A stretch of 64,000 nt of DNA from Papio anubis (GCF_008728515.1 NC_044980.1:29032290-29096289); one strand, 5' to 3'; numbered from the stretch's first letter, positions 35,386 to 46,945 are shown. The notes: generated by a model not told the origin, from the sequence alone. Numbers and translations are program-made.

Positions 35386-36075
35386 TGTTTAGTTGGAGTT
35401 TTCCAGAGAAAGAAAACCCATAGCATAAATATATATAATATATATATTATATCATATATAATATATATAATATATAGTGTATTATATAAAATATATATTA
35501 TATATTTCCAAAGAAAGAAAACCCGTAGCATAAATATATAAAAATATATAATATATATTATATATAAATATATATAATATATAATATGTATTATATTATA
35601 TATAAAATATATATTGTATATTATATAAAATATATAATATATTGTATATAAAATATATAGTATATTATATAAAATATATATTGTATTTTTATATTTATTA
35701 TATATAATATATAATAAATTTATTTATTTATTTATTTATTTATTTATTTTAAGAAATTGACTCATGCAATTGTGGAGGCTGGTAAGTCCAAAATCTGTAT
35801 GGTGGGTAGGCAGGCTGGAGTTGTGGGGAGAGGCAATGAAGGCCATCTGCTCTACAATTCCCTCTTGCTCAGAGAAGGACATTCTTTTGTTCTATCCAGG
35901 CTTTCAACTGATAGGGCCCACCCACATTATGGAAGGCAATCTGCTTTACCCATTCCACCAATTAAAATGTCACTCTCACTCAAAAACACTCTCACAGAAG
36001 CATCCAGAGTAATGTCTGGGCATATATCTGAGTACTGTGGCCCAGCCTAGTTGACATGTGAAATTAACCACCACA
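35386..36075 (-). mobile_element. LTR of the same family as 195-668, reverse, carrying an AT expansion
   Basis: Left end tgtttagttggagttttcca is the inverted 3' end. The right part holds aattgactcatgcaattgtg, ggcccacccacattatggaa, gcaatctgctttacccattc and gacatgtgaaattaaccacc, the inverse of the copy at 195. About 310 bases of AT-rich repeat (35427-35750) are inserted in the middle, so the element is stretched from about 400 to 690 bp. Frames at 35757-36050 are chance reading through the LTR. Confidence 0.75.
35427..35755. repeat. AT-rich (TATA/ATAT)n expansion ending in (TTTA)n
   Basis: Almost pure A/T with many short inverted repeats, ending tttatttatttatttattt at about 35722-35750. The module aagaaaaccc(a/g)tagcataaat occurs at 35409-35430 and 35513-35535, an offset of about 105 bp, so part of the tract arose by tandem duplication. 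Confidence 0.9.
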
Positions 36076-36099
36076 ACATTCTAAGTTATGACGATATTT

Positions 36100-36900
36100 A
36101 AAATTATTTTAAAAATTAATTTAACAGTGGCTTTATTACACATAAAGCTATGAAGTTTCTGCCAAAAAAATGTAGAAACTTTGATAACATGGGCAATTTA
36201 CTAGGAAATAACAATGAACATAACTGACTCAGAGATAATTAGAACTACTGAATTCTATTTAACTACTGAAGAAATTGAAGAAGCTGTAAAATCTCCTACA
36301 AATAAAATATTGTTAACAAATGGCTTTACAAAAAAAGGTATATTATTCCACTTATTCCACAAACCACATCTTTATTATTAAAAGAACACAAAGGCAGAAG
36401 AAGGAAGGACATTTATGTCCATAACTCACTTATAGGCAAAAATGCAAAATTGCAAACAAGATATTAGCACACTGAAACAAGAAAAGTGTTAGAAAATAAT
36501 GCGCTTGAATGAAGAAATACGTTGTTCTCAAATTTGGCTTATGCCAAAATGATAAATTGGGTAAGCACACATATTAAAAATGTCACTTAATCCTTTAAGA
36601 AATTAAATGATTAAAGAAGTAGATAATTTTAATAGATACAGAAAAAAAACATAGTAAAATTTAACATAAACTCATAACTAAAATAGTTCTGTGAGCAATA
36701 TATACTTTAAAAATATATGCTTCATTTACAATAAGAAAAATTCATATAGGACCAAAATGAGATACATTTTGTAACCAAATTATTGTCAAATTTAAAATAT
36801 GAAAATAGCAACTATTAGAGAGCATTTAGAGATTCCATACAATATTTCTGAGAGTGTAACTTGGCTCATAATACAAAAATAATTTGAAATTTTTCAGTGT
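36100..36900 (+). mobile_element. Old L1M ORF2 (reverse-transcriptase region) remnant
   Basis: Sense L1 text strongly decayed: caatttactaggaaataac, ctgaagaaattgaagaagct, atctcctacaaataaaatat, aaaattgcaaacaagatatt and attttaatagatacagaaaa (the last matching the region around the first catalytic Asp). Multiple stops, no frame. Confidence 0.55.
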
Positions 36901-37549
36901 GCATTGACTATGACACATTCATCTAATTACACATTTAAAACTGAGTAAAATTCTTGCATATTTATTGAATTAGGCTACAAACTTACATACCTGTCCATAT
37001 TAATTTCTATATTACATATATTTTATAGCAACCCTTAGTATATTAAAATATTAAAAAGTTACCAATCAATAATTAAGTAATATGTAGAAGAAATCTTGCT
37101 ATTAAAGAGCTCTTATTTCAAGATAGCTTGCTATGTTTTTATTAAAATAAAAATGTATATCATGAAACTTATTGAAAATTTGATATACTTTTACAGTGGA
37201 AGGATTTCATAATATGTGAGAGAAAGCAGAAATATTGTTTATTCTGAAATTATGTAAAACAATATTTAAATATTTTCTCAGAATTCTGATGCATTTCCTT
37301 AATGAATCAGGAAAATAGTCTGATTATTCTTATATAATTGATATAAATTTGGAGTTACCTCTTTTCCATAATAGTTGAAGGTCTACATATAAGGCAAAAT
37401 ATTATAGTTAGACAAGAATTTAGGAAATCTTTTTTGTTATGGTTAATCTCACTTCTAAAGATTATATTTCCAATCACAATTCTGGCTTGAAGTTGTGTAG
37501 TTAGGTAGTGACGATAAATTGATAATAAATCAGTAGGTAGGTAAGTAGA
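36901..37549. other. No clear feature; AT-rich
   Basis: Possible tail of the preceding L1 relic; nothing else is recognised. Confidence 0.3.
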
Positions 37550-37550
37550 T

Positions 37551-37586
<36 letters not shown>

Positions 37587-37700
37587 GAAAAAAAAGGAAA
37601 GAGAACGGAGAACAGAGAGAGAGATGAAAAGAGAGAGAAAGAAAAGGAAAAATAAAGAAATGAAGAAAGGGAAGGCAGGAGGGAGGAAAGAAGGGAGGAA
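37550..37700. repeat. (GATA)n microsatellite followed by purine-rich (GA/GGAA)n tract
   Basis: About eight gata units (37550-37582), then about 115 bases that are nearly all purine (gagagaaagaaaaggaaaaa type). The Ser/Phe/Leu-rich minus frames here (37355-37781) are translated repeat. Confidence 0.9.
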
Positions 37701-40289
37701 GTATGAAAAATGAAATACATTATTAATCACCTCTAGATGAGTAGTCTTAATTATGAGTATCTGCTGTCTATAATACTTCACCTTATTTTTATTAAAAGGA
37801 AAATCTACTCATTATATGTTGTATCATGGAGAATTCCAAAATATGCTGAAAAATACGGAAGCTAAATATAAAACTTACATTTTAATACAATGGACATATT
37901 AAGGCTGTAGAAATTTTGTTTCTATGAACACTCAACATCCAGCAGCTGGGAACATCAAAAATAGATGTGTGAAATATCCAATATATGCCAATCATTTAAA
38001 CCTTCCACTTCACAATTGCCTATTTCAGTACTTATATAAAATCTTGGAAAGTCCTGAAACTTGAAATTGTGAGTAAAAATAGTTGGAAACCTTGTAGGTT
38101 TGTGTTTTGAGGATAACTGCATGCAAAACAACACTTCTCACTAAGTTGAGACTGACAAGAGTCATTTGTAAATTTCCCAATGATTTCAGGTGATTGTAAG
38201 AACAGTGTCCCTGTTACACATACATTTAATCACTGTGTATTTGGTGACAACCAAGGTAACCTCTCTCCAGTACAGACATCAGAGATATAAGATGTAAGGC
38301 ATACAGATATAAGAGGCAAGAAAAGATGTTTGCTGAGAACACATGATTTGGAATAGACCAAAAGTTCCATCCCTGAATATATGTTCAACAAGTTTAATTT
38401 TCTCCTATCCAAAAGAGAGGCCATAGTCTTGACTTTTTGGTTAATTAATTAATTAATTAATTAATGAAAATTAAGTGAGCTAATCTTCTTAAGGCCTCCA
38501 GAGACTACAGGTCACATAATATGCATTCAATAAATGTAGGCTATTTTATTTACAGTGATACACAGATGTTGATGATGTGGCATTTATATTATGTTACTGA
38601 TGCCTTTTGTAGTACAGATTTTGAACTACAAGTATATTTCAAAATAAATTCTGTTATTCATTTTCTTAAGTTTTCTGAGCTGGAAACAAACATCCTCAAG
38701 TGATCCCTTTTCTGGCTAGGCTAGAAAAGCAGTCTCTAAGGTGACTAAATCCCAAACAATATCAGAGTTTAGAAATATAAACCTATACTTTAAATTTCAC
38801 TAAGAAGCAAAGGGTCATGGGTAACATTTTGCAGCTCAATAGCAGTATACTGTGTTTAGTCAACACTGTATTTATCCAGTTTTCAAGGTTAATAACCAAT
38901 TGTTACTGGTTTCATTCTAACAACAATGCTATTCAGTTTAAGTGAAACTCAATTCCTTCAGAACTGTTCTGTTTGTATTTAGAAATTTTGATTTCTTTAA
39001 TCAACTAGCTAGATCACTGAATTTTGCTTTTATCATTTTGTGAATAATTCAGAATTAACAATTGTAAAATACTGTGCCATATCTGATAACACTTAGTGAC
39101 TACATATTCTATTCCAGGTACTATATTAGTTATAATAAGGTTTGCATTATTCAGAAAATAAATTTCAATTGAGTGAAACAGTTGTATATAATGGATCTCT
39201 TACCTTAAATCTGATAAAACATTTGGATGAGGTGAATACATAACTCTATTAAAAATAAGAAGATATGTGTTTTTCTTTCTTATTTTTATAATCTCTGAAA
39301 TAAAGTTCTAATGTCAATGCATTGTATCTCATCATAGGTTTTGGGCTATAAATCCTCATATGATATAACACAACACATTTTGTGTATTTCTATAGAATTT
39401 TTGAATCCACTATACTCAATGCTTTCCATATATTTACTAAATTATCATAAAGTCCTGAATTTATCCTTTTTTTTTAAATTTCAAAGAAGTTGCTTATTTT
39501 GCAAGAAGAAGAAGAAGAAAAAAAAATCTAGTGCATTCATCAACTTACAACTTGCCCAAACACTTATTTTATGCTAGCCCTAACACACCAAAGTTTAGGC
39601 AATGAAATATTTTAGAAGACAATATTGTCAAATTAGGGGAGCTATTTGTTGTCTATAATACAAAAAAACTGATAATAAATTTAACATCACTCAAGCAACA
39701 TTAAGTATGCCATAATATTACTTATATATTATTGGCAATTATATTATTGACATAGATTCAAATATATCATGAACTTTCAAAGATTGAGGAAATTGATTTT
39801 TTCCCACAGCATCTGTAGGCATGTATTAAGTGAAACATATAAATGCTTAAAATTGTCTTCATAAAAAATTTCACAAAACCAAGGGAAGAATAAAAGAACA
39901 TTTTTTTTTTTGACCTGTGTAAGATATAAAGATCACTTCAATCAGCGAAGGTGTCAGTTTGACCCTTAACTATGGAATTCAGATAAATAAAAATAACTCA
40001 TTGTCTCTTCTATATTTGAATGATTGTATTGGCAACAATACGGAACGTGTAAAGTTTTATGAGAAATTTTCTAATTTCTAGATAGATAGATTACACAATT
40101 TTAAAGCATTTTTAATAGTTCATAATGTGTCAGTATTGTGCTATTTAACATGTGCAAACGATATATTTTATGTAAGGGAAATTAAGGAAGTGACAAAATA
40201 CGGAAACTTTTTGTAGTTTGTGGCTTGAGCATAATAAGAACCAGATTGTAAAATAAGTGGTTGTTTAACTTTCAGAAAACTTGCTGTTA
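37701..40289. other. No gene recognised
   Basis: AT-rich sequence with a (TTAA)n run at 38441-38465, a (GAA)n run near 39508-39520 and an 11-T run at 39901-39911. Short frames such as 38521-38703 and 39341-39577 show no domain. Confidence 0.4.
38441..38465. repeat. (TTAA)n microsatellite
   Basis: ttaattaattaattaattaa followed by ttaat; six perfect self-complementary units. Confidence 0.95.
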
Positions 40290-40740
40290 TCTTTTGCAGC
40301 GTGGCTGAGCCATTTTACATGTTCAGGTTCTCCATGTCCTCTCCAGCTTTTGGTGACATTGTTACATTCTACTTCAGCTATTCTGACATTTGTGCAATAT
40401 CACCTGATCATGCTTTTTCATCTGTCATCAACATCGCTTTATGTGTTTATTTAAGATCTATATAACCTATTCATTCCAATGTTGACTCACATCTTTTGCT
40501 CAATTTTTAATTGGACTGTTTATATTTTTCCACTTAATTTTAAGATTTATAACATCTAAATACAGGTGCTATGTTGGATATATAGTTTGAAAATATTTTC
40601 TTCCAGCCAGTGTACAAACATGTCTTTTCTTCCTCTTTATAGGGTATTTTCAGACCAAAAAATCCAGTTTTTGTTTGTATCTTAATTTTGAGGAGGAGCA
40701 GTTTATAAAATTTTAAATTATTACTATTATTATTTAAGCT
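40290..40740 (-). mobile_element. Old L1M fragment, antisense
   Basis: ccatttta followed by catgtcctctccagcttttg, tttttaattggactgtttat, gttggatatatagtttgaaa and atattttcttccagccagtg follow antisense L1 ORF2 3' text with heavy divergence. Confidence 0.6.
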
Positions 40741-42127
40741 TGTGAGCACAAAATGTGAGTTTTATTTAACTGCAAGTGATGCAACCTATGTAACACAATC
40801 TTTTCTAAATCACGTTCTTCAACTGCTAACATTACGTTTACAGACACAAACATTATAAAATGTGTCTGATTGCTAATTTATTAACTCTATATGTCAAATG
40901 GTAATGTTCTGTAGGCAGCCTTTGAAATGATTTTTTGAGAATTTATTTACAACCATTGAACACAGATGGTTTTGTAAAACTGGCAAGTAATTACAGGCTC
41001 CTTAAACTCACAACATACATATATTTTAATATTTAAAGAGCTCATTTTCTTCAAAAGTAATTTTCTACTGATTTTTCATAAAAATATAGGAAAGACAGCA
41101 TTTACAGTTTTGAAAACCTATATTTAACCCAAATCAAAAATTTTCTACAAATGATACCTCTTTTCAAAAGTTAAAAAGACATGACAGAATAATGTGAGGT
41201 TAAACCAAAGACTCTTGCCACAATGAAAGCATTTTACTTTTAAGAAAGATTGTGTAGTATTTCCTCTTTAACCTTTCATTCTAGATTTCAGCTATGTATA
41301 TCCTATGTAAAAGCATCAGATTAATCCTAGTCCTTCATATTTATGCAGAAGACTGTCATATATATGACCAGTTAACATATAAACTATAATATCATAATTG
41401 CAAAACTAGCAAAAGGCAATCTTTATGAAAGCTTATAAAAAGCTTTTAATAAAAGTCAACCAACATTGCCCTAATTTTCAGCAAAAATTACCTCTTCCTC
41501 CTACCTTTCCCCCTCATGTGAATGGTGCCTTTTATTGCGAGTTAATACACAAAGGTATTTCTAGCACTTCTACTTAAGTTAGCCTCTTACATGGCTGCTT
41601 TCTTTCCTGATACACTGAGTTTATCAGAAGGCACCGAGGTTATATTCCTAAGTAGTTTCAGATTTTGTGTCCCTTTTTAGGTTCCTCTAGAATAATTTTC
41701 CTCAGAAAAGGGTAACTCGAGAAACTTAAGGAACCAGAAGAAAATGAATGATGCAACAAAAACTTGAAACTTGTAGCATTCAATAACTGTAGATATAGTA
41801 ATAGTCTCCTTGAACATTCACTTAGGACAGTCAGAATAACTTTCTGATCATAAATGAAAAAATAGAGCACATTTATTAACTGTAGCAAAACTCCTAAACT
41901 TATAGTAACAACATATTAAATCTCACATCATAACATACAGCCAAAAGCATTAGAAATTCACTGCCAGATATTCTGATGCATCATCCTGAAAATATGTCTG
42001 AAACATACTACTAACATATATAACAAAGTAACAAAGTATGGCATTTATTTCACAGAAAGAAAAGATAGATTCAGCACACAAACAGATTTGCAGATTTCAG
42101 CTTTAAGTTCTAGAGATACATATTTTT
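40741..42127. other. No recognised feature
   Basis: AT-rich; the minus frame 41658-41888 has no domain. 42115-42127 forms the T-rich approach to the L1 tail. Confidence 0.4.
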
Positions 42128-44876
42128 TATTTTTCTATTTTTTATTTTTATTATACTTTAAGTTCTAGTGTACATGTGCACAACGTGCAGGCTTGTCACA
42201 CATGTATACATGTGCCATGTTGGTGCGCTGCACCCATCAACTGGTCATTTACATTAGGCATATCTTCCAGTGCTGTCCCTCGCTCTTATCCCCTCCCCAC
42301 AATAGGACCCAGTGTGTGATGCTCCCCTTCCTGTGTCCAAGTGATCTCATTGTTCAATTCCCACCTATGAGTGAGAACATGCGGTGTTTGGTTTTCTGTT
42401 TGTGCGATAGTTTCCTGAGAATGATGGTTTCCAGCTGCATCCATGTCCCTACAAAGGACAAGAATTCATCCTTTTTTACGGCTGCATAGTATTCCATGGT
42501 GTATATGTGCCACATTTTCTTAATCCAGTCTGTCACTGATGGACATTTGGGTTGACTCCAAGTCTTTCTATTGTGAATAGTGCTGCAATAAACATACATG
42601 TGCATGTGTCTTTATAGCAGCATGATTTATAACCCTTTTGTCATATACCCAGTGATGGAATGGCTGTGTCAAATGGTAATTCTAGTTCTAGATTCCTGAG
42701 GAATCACCACACTGTCTTCCACAATGGTTGAACTAGTTTACAGTCCCACCAACAGTGTAAAAGTGTTCCTATTTCTCCACATCCTCTCCAGCACCTGTTG
42801 TTTCCTGACTTTTTAATGATCGCCATTCTAACTGGTGTGAGATGGTATCTCATTGTGGTTTTGATTTGCATTTCTCTGATGGCCACTGATGATGAGCATT
42901 TTTTCATATGTCTGTTGGCTGCATAAATGTCTTCTTTTGAGAAGTGTCTGTTCATATCCTTTGCCTACTTTTTGATGGGGTTGTTTTTTTTTCTTGTAAA
43001 TGTGTTTGAGTTCTTTGTAGGTTCTGGATATTAGCCCTTTGTCAGATGAGTAGATTGCAAAAATTTTCTCCCATTCTGTAGGTTCCCTGTTCTCTCTGAT
43101 GGTAGTTTCTTTTGCTGTGCAGAAGCTCTTTAGTTTACTTATATCCCATTTGTCAATTTTGGCTTTTGTTGCCATTATTTTTGGTGTTTTAGTCATGAAG
43201 TCCTTGCCCATGCCTATGTCCTCAATGGTATTGCCTAGGTTTTCTTCTAGGGTTTTTACGGTTTTAGGTCTAACATTTAAGTCTCTAATCCATCTTGAAT
43301 TAATTTTTTGTATAAAGTGTAAGGAAGGGATCCAGTTTCAGCTTTCTACTTATGGCTAGCCAGTTTTCCTAGCACCATTTATTAAATAGGGAATCCTTTC
43401 CTCATTTCTTGTTTTTGTCAGGTTTGTCAAATATCAGTTGGTTGTAAATGTGTGGTATTATTTCTGAGGGCTCTGTTCTGTTCCATTGGTCTATATCTCT
43501 GTTTTGGTACCAGTACCACATTGTTTTGGTTACTGTAGCCTTGTAGTATAGTTTGAAGTCAGGTAGCGTGATGCCTCCAGCTTTGTTTCTTTGGCTTAGG
43601 ATTGTCTTGGCAATGCGGGCTCATTTTTGGTTCCATATGAACTTTAAAGTAGTTTTTTCCAATTCTGTGAAGAAAGTCATTGTTAGCTTAATGAATATGG
43701 CATTGAATCTACAAATTATCTTGGTCAGTAAGGCCATTTTCACAATATTGATTCTTCCTGTCCATGAGCAAGGAATGTTATTCCATCTGTTTGTGTACTC
43801 TTTTATTACATTGAGCAGTGGTTTGTAGTTCTCCTTGAAGAGGTCCTTCACATCCCTTGTAAATTGGATTCCTAGGTATTTTATTCTTTTTGTAACAATT
43901 GTGAATGGGAGTTCACTCATTATTTGGCTCCCTGTTTGTCTGTTATTGTTGTATAGGAATGCTTGTCATTTTTGCACATTGATTTTGTATCCTGAGACTT
44001 TGCTTAAGTTGCTTATCAGCTTAAGGAGACTTTGGGCTGAGATGATGGGGTTTTCTAAATATACAATCATGTCATCTGCAAACAGGAACAATTTGACTTC
44101 CTCTTTTCCTAATTGAATACCCTTTATTTCTTTCTCTTCCCTGATTGCCCTGGCCAGAACTTCCAACACTATGTTGACTAGGGGTGGTAAGAGAGGGCAT
44201 CCCTGTCTTCTGCCAGTTTTCAAGGCTAATGCTTCCAGTTTTTGCCCATTCAGTATGATATTGGCAGTGGGTTTGTCATAAATAGCTCTTATTATTCTGA
44301 GATATGTTTCATCAATGCCGAATTTATTGAGAATTTTTAGCATGAAAGGCTGTTGAAGTTTTTTAAAGGCCTTTTCTGCATCTATTGAGATAATCATGTG
44401 GTTTTTGTCTTTGGTTCTGTTTATATGCTGGATTATGTTTATTGATTTGCATATGTTGAACCAGCCTTGCATCCCAGGGATGAAGCCCATTTGATCATGG
44501 TGGATAAGCTTTTAGATGTGCTGCTGGATTCGGTTTGCCAGTATTTTATTGAGGATTTTTGCATCGATGTTCATCATGGATATTGGTCTAAAATTATCTT
44601 TTTTTGCTGTTGTTATGTCTTTACCAGACTTTGGTATCAGGATGATGTTGCCTCATAAAATGAGTTAGAGAGGATTCCCTCATTTTCTATTCATTGGAAT
44701 AATTTTAGAAGGAATGGTACCAGCTCCTCCTTGCACCTCTGGTAGAATTCGGTTGTGAATCCGTCTGTTCCTGGACTTTTTTTGGTTGGTAGGCTATTAA
44801 TTTTGGCTCAATTTCAGAGCCTGTTATTGGTCTATTCAGGGATTCAACTTCTTCCTGGGTTAGTTTTGGGAGAGTA
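42128..44876 (-). mobile_element. L1PA-lineage LINE-1, 5'-truncated, about 2.7 kb
   Basis: The 3' end is at the left (tattatactttaagttctag, gtacatgtgcacaacgtgca). The copy continues through the 3' UTR and ORF2 to the segment encoding QEEVESLNRPITGSEIE, then stops at about 44876. ORF2 is split by stops and frameshifts into several minus-strand frames (42354-42605, 42828-43211, 43621-43920, 43966-44490, 44705-44950). The close match to the young L1 consensus marks it as primate-specific. Its 5' boundary abuts the ZCCHC10 retrocopy. I found no convincing target duplication. Confidence 0.93.
43966..44490 (-). pseudogene. L1 ORF2 reverse-transcriptase palm fragment
   Basis: A 174-codon open frame inside the L1. 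In family members this domain copies L1 RNA at a nicked chromosomal site. Visible motifs: GFIPGMQGWFN, ISIDAEKAF (motif A, with the catalytic Asp), KTGRRQGCPL (motif B) and LFADDMIVYLENP (motif C, the FADD pair). All three catalytic aspartates are therefore still encoded, but the endonuclease part is missing and the flanking ORF2 is interrupted, so no functional ORF2 protein is expected. Confidence 0.85.
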
Positions 44877-45109
44877 TCTTTATATTTTAAAGATAAAAAA
44901 GTAAAACAAGATTCACCCTTCAAATAAGTTAGTCTCTCTATATAATCCATTATTAATAGTTTTTATGCTCTTACAATGTAAAACATTTAGAAACTTTTGA
45001 ATTCTAGAAATTTTCACCAGTTAACCTAGTCAGCCTTAACATATTCTACATTCCCTTTGGAGAATCACATTAATGTTTTCAGTCCATCGGTACAATATGG
45101 ATGGAGCAA

Positions 45110-45656
45110 CTCTTTCTTTTTCTTCTTCTTTGTTGGTTCCTCCTTGGAGCTGCTATCTGTGCTGGTGTTGCTGCTACTGGAAGAGCTGGAATCTGAGTCT
45201 GAATCAGAGGAGAGGGAAGAGGTTGTGGAGGAGACTGAGGATGAGGAACTAGAAGAGCTTTCATCAGTGTCACTGTCCTCTGACAAGGATGAGGTAGACG
45301 TTTCTTCACTCTCTGATGAAGAATCACTAGCTGAACCGTCATTGCTACTGCTACTGGAACTGATTACCCTTTTAGACCATTTTTTTCTCAGTCTTTCTTT
45401 CTACATTGGTTGCTCCAATGCCAATAACACGAAGGGGAAGAAAGCTCCTTCATTGTAATAATAATCTGTTTTCTTTTTCTTTTAGAAAGTTTTCTTTATT
45501 TCTACTGTCCTTGAGGGCCTATGTACGTATTTTCTTTTTCATGCGCATTCGTAAGTCTAGTGTCCAAATTCCAAGCATTTCTGACATCTTACATGTTGCT
45601 TATTTGCTTTATTATGCTTGTCTCTGGGCTATGAGCTGATGCATGGGAGTCACCAT
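45110..45656 (-). pseudogene. ZCCHC10: Processed pseudogene of ZCCHC10
   Basis: Read on the minus strand it opens ATGGTGACTCCCATGCATCA (M-V-T-P-M-H-Q-L-I-A-R/Q-R-Q-A), close to the start of ZCCHC10, followed directly by a stop and by zinc-knuckle-region sequence in a shifted frame. The last third is in frame: SEDSDTDESSSSSSSSVSST, then a Ser/Asp-rich run and KEEPTKKKKKK, the characteristic tail of this protein. The normal stop reads GAG, so the frame runs on. The segment between the first exon and the knuckle is absent, as in a spliced transcript. Exons are joined without introns, which indicates an mRNA-derived retrocopy. Stops and frameshifts make it inactive. Identity is from memory of the parent protein. 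Confidence 0.85.
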
Positions 45657-45662
45657 CTTAGC

Positions 45663-45682
45663 AAAAAAAAAAAAAAAAAAAA
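45663..45682. repeat. A20 homopolymer beside the pseudogene's 5' end
   Basis: Twenty consecutive A on the plus strand, two to six bases beyond the pseudogene start. It lies on the wrong side to be the tail of a minus-strand retrocopy (see findings). Confidence 0.9.
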
Positions 45683-45839
45683 TTAATAATGCTTTTGCTG
45701 TCAACTCAGAACTTTTAACCTTTACTTGGATCTTAAGGAGGAGATTTTCTGATAAAATGTCAAGATTTCAGCTGAAACTTTAGAAGAGAATCAATCTAGA
45801 AATAAAAGCATCTAGAAACAGAAAAGCCACATAAAATCT

Positions 45840-46200
45840 GGACCATCTCAATCTAGGACTACATTAAAATGATGGATGCATATTCTAAGTGTGTGTGAGG
45901 AAATAATATCACAAAAGTCTCTAAGTTCTTTATTCATAATGTCCATCATCCATATAACAGGACCGGATGACTTAAGCAAAATAAAATAGAAGGAAAATAA
46001 AAACGGTATCACAGATGATACCGATATTGAATGAGAAGACATAAATGTTAAAATAACTATCATTGATTAATAAAATCAGTACAAATAATAATAAAGGAGT
46101 ATTTTCCCTACAGTACTAGAGTCTATAAAAAAAGTAGAAATGGGCATAGACTTCTGGAAAGGTGCTGAACATCATTAATCATCAGAAAAATGCAAATGAC
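45840..46200 (+). mobile_element. Old L1M fragments (5' region, then ORF2 3' words)
   Basis: 45860-46090 (ctttattcataatgtccatc, agacataaatgttaaaataa) resembles the 5'/ORF1 region of old L1. 46150-46200 (ggtgctgaacatcattaatc, atcagaaaaatgcaaatgac) resembles the ORF2 3' end. Both are sense; they may be separate remnants. Confidence 0.45.
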
Positions 46201-46204
46201 TGAA

Positions 46205-46945
46205 ATGGTAGAGTTCCCTTATTCCCCTTACAGGGCAGACAACAGGTGTGTGGCTTGCTTCTTTGGTGCCCTACTGCTCAAACCCCTATGGGGAGCATGC
46301 AGGTGGACAGGTGCAGAGGCCATGGAGACTGTTTCTGGGCTCTGGCCCCATGGCAGCATCTAGGACCACCGATGCCCACTTTTAGCTATGCTGTCTGCAG
46401 ATGGCTTGTGTTAATCAGCTCAATAGACCTTCTGCCTTATTTCAAGGACAGGGGGCCAGTGTGACAGCCTGAGTTTTTGCCCAGGGTACCAGAAGAATCA
46501 GATCACAAGTGGGCCCGAAGGTTGAGTCAAAGTCTTATTGAGTGGTGGAGGTGGCTCTCATTGAGATGGATGGGGAGCCGGAAGGGGGTATGGAGTGGGA
46601 AAATGGTCTTTCCCTGGAGTCAGGCTGCCCAGTGGCCAGACTCTTCTCCAACCACCACCAGCCAAACTCCCCCTTGGCGTCCACATCATTTCACCATCAC
46701 TGATCTGCTGGTGTCTGCTGGTGTCTGCCGATATGTTCCTCTTGACGTCCAGCCACTTGTGTCTGTGTCTGCTTAAGGTCTCAGGTTCATGTGAGCACAG
46801 CATCAGGGGTGTGGTGGCCAGATTGATGTTGGAAAATGTAACATTTTGGCGTGAAAACAGGAGTGCCTGTTCTCATTTAGGTCCGTGGGCACAGGCCCAA
46901 GGGTGAAGCCCTTGCCAGTGACCCTGGCATGAGATTAATAGTTCT
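46205..46945. repeat. GC-richer unassigned block, possible LTR in reverse
   Basis: About 740 bases clearly richer in G+C than the flanks. Words such as gttaatcagctcaatagacc, gagtggtggaggtggctctc, ggagccggaagggggtatgg and gtccgtgggcacaggcccaa feel like a multi-copy human element, but I cannot name it. On the minus strand aataagactttgactcaacc could be a polyadenylation-type word. Overlapping frames on both strands (46246-46464, 46477-46776, 46558-46803, 46595-46906) show no conserved domain and are most likely incidental to base composition. Confidence 0.4.

Noticed and set aside
35757..36050. 97-codon frame with a plausible start
   Set aside because: Lies wholly inside a reverse LTR.
37355..37781. 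121- and 83-codon Ser/Leu/Phe-rich minus frames
   Set aside because: Translation of the GATA and purine-rich microsatellite.
45057..45458. 133-codon acidic frame on the plus strand
   Set aside because: It is the antisense of the Ser/Asp-rich ZCCHC10 tail; the composition arises from the complement of the serine codons.
46246..46906. Overlapping frames of 72 to 103 codons in the GC-richer block
   Set aside because: Frames are open on both strands at once, as expected from fewer AT-rich stops; none shows a recognisable domain.
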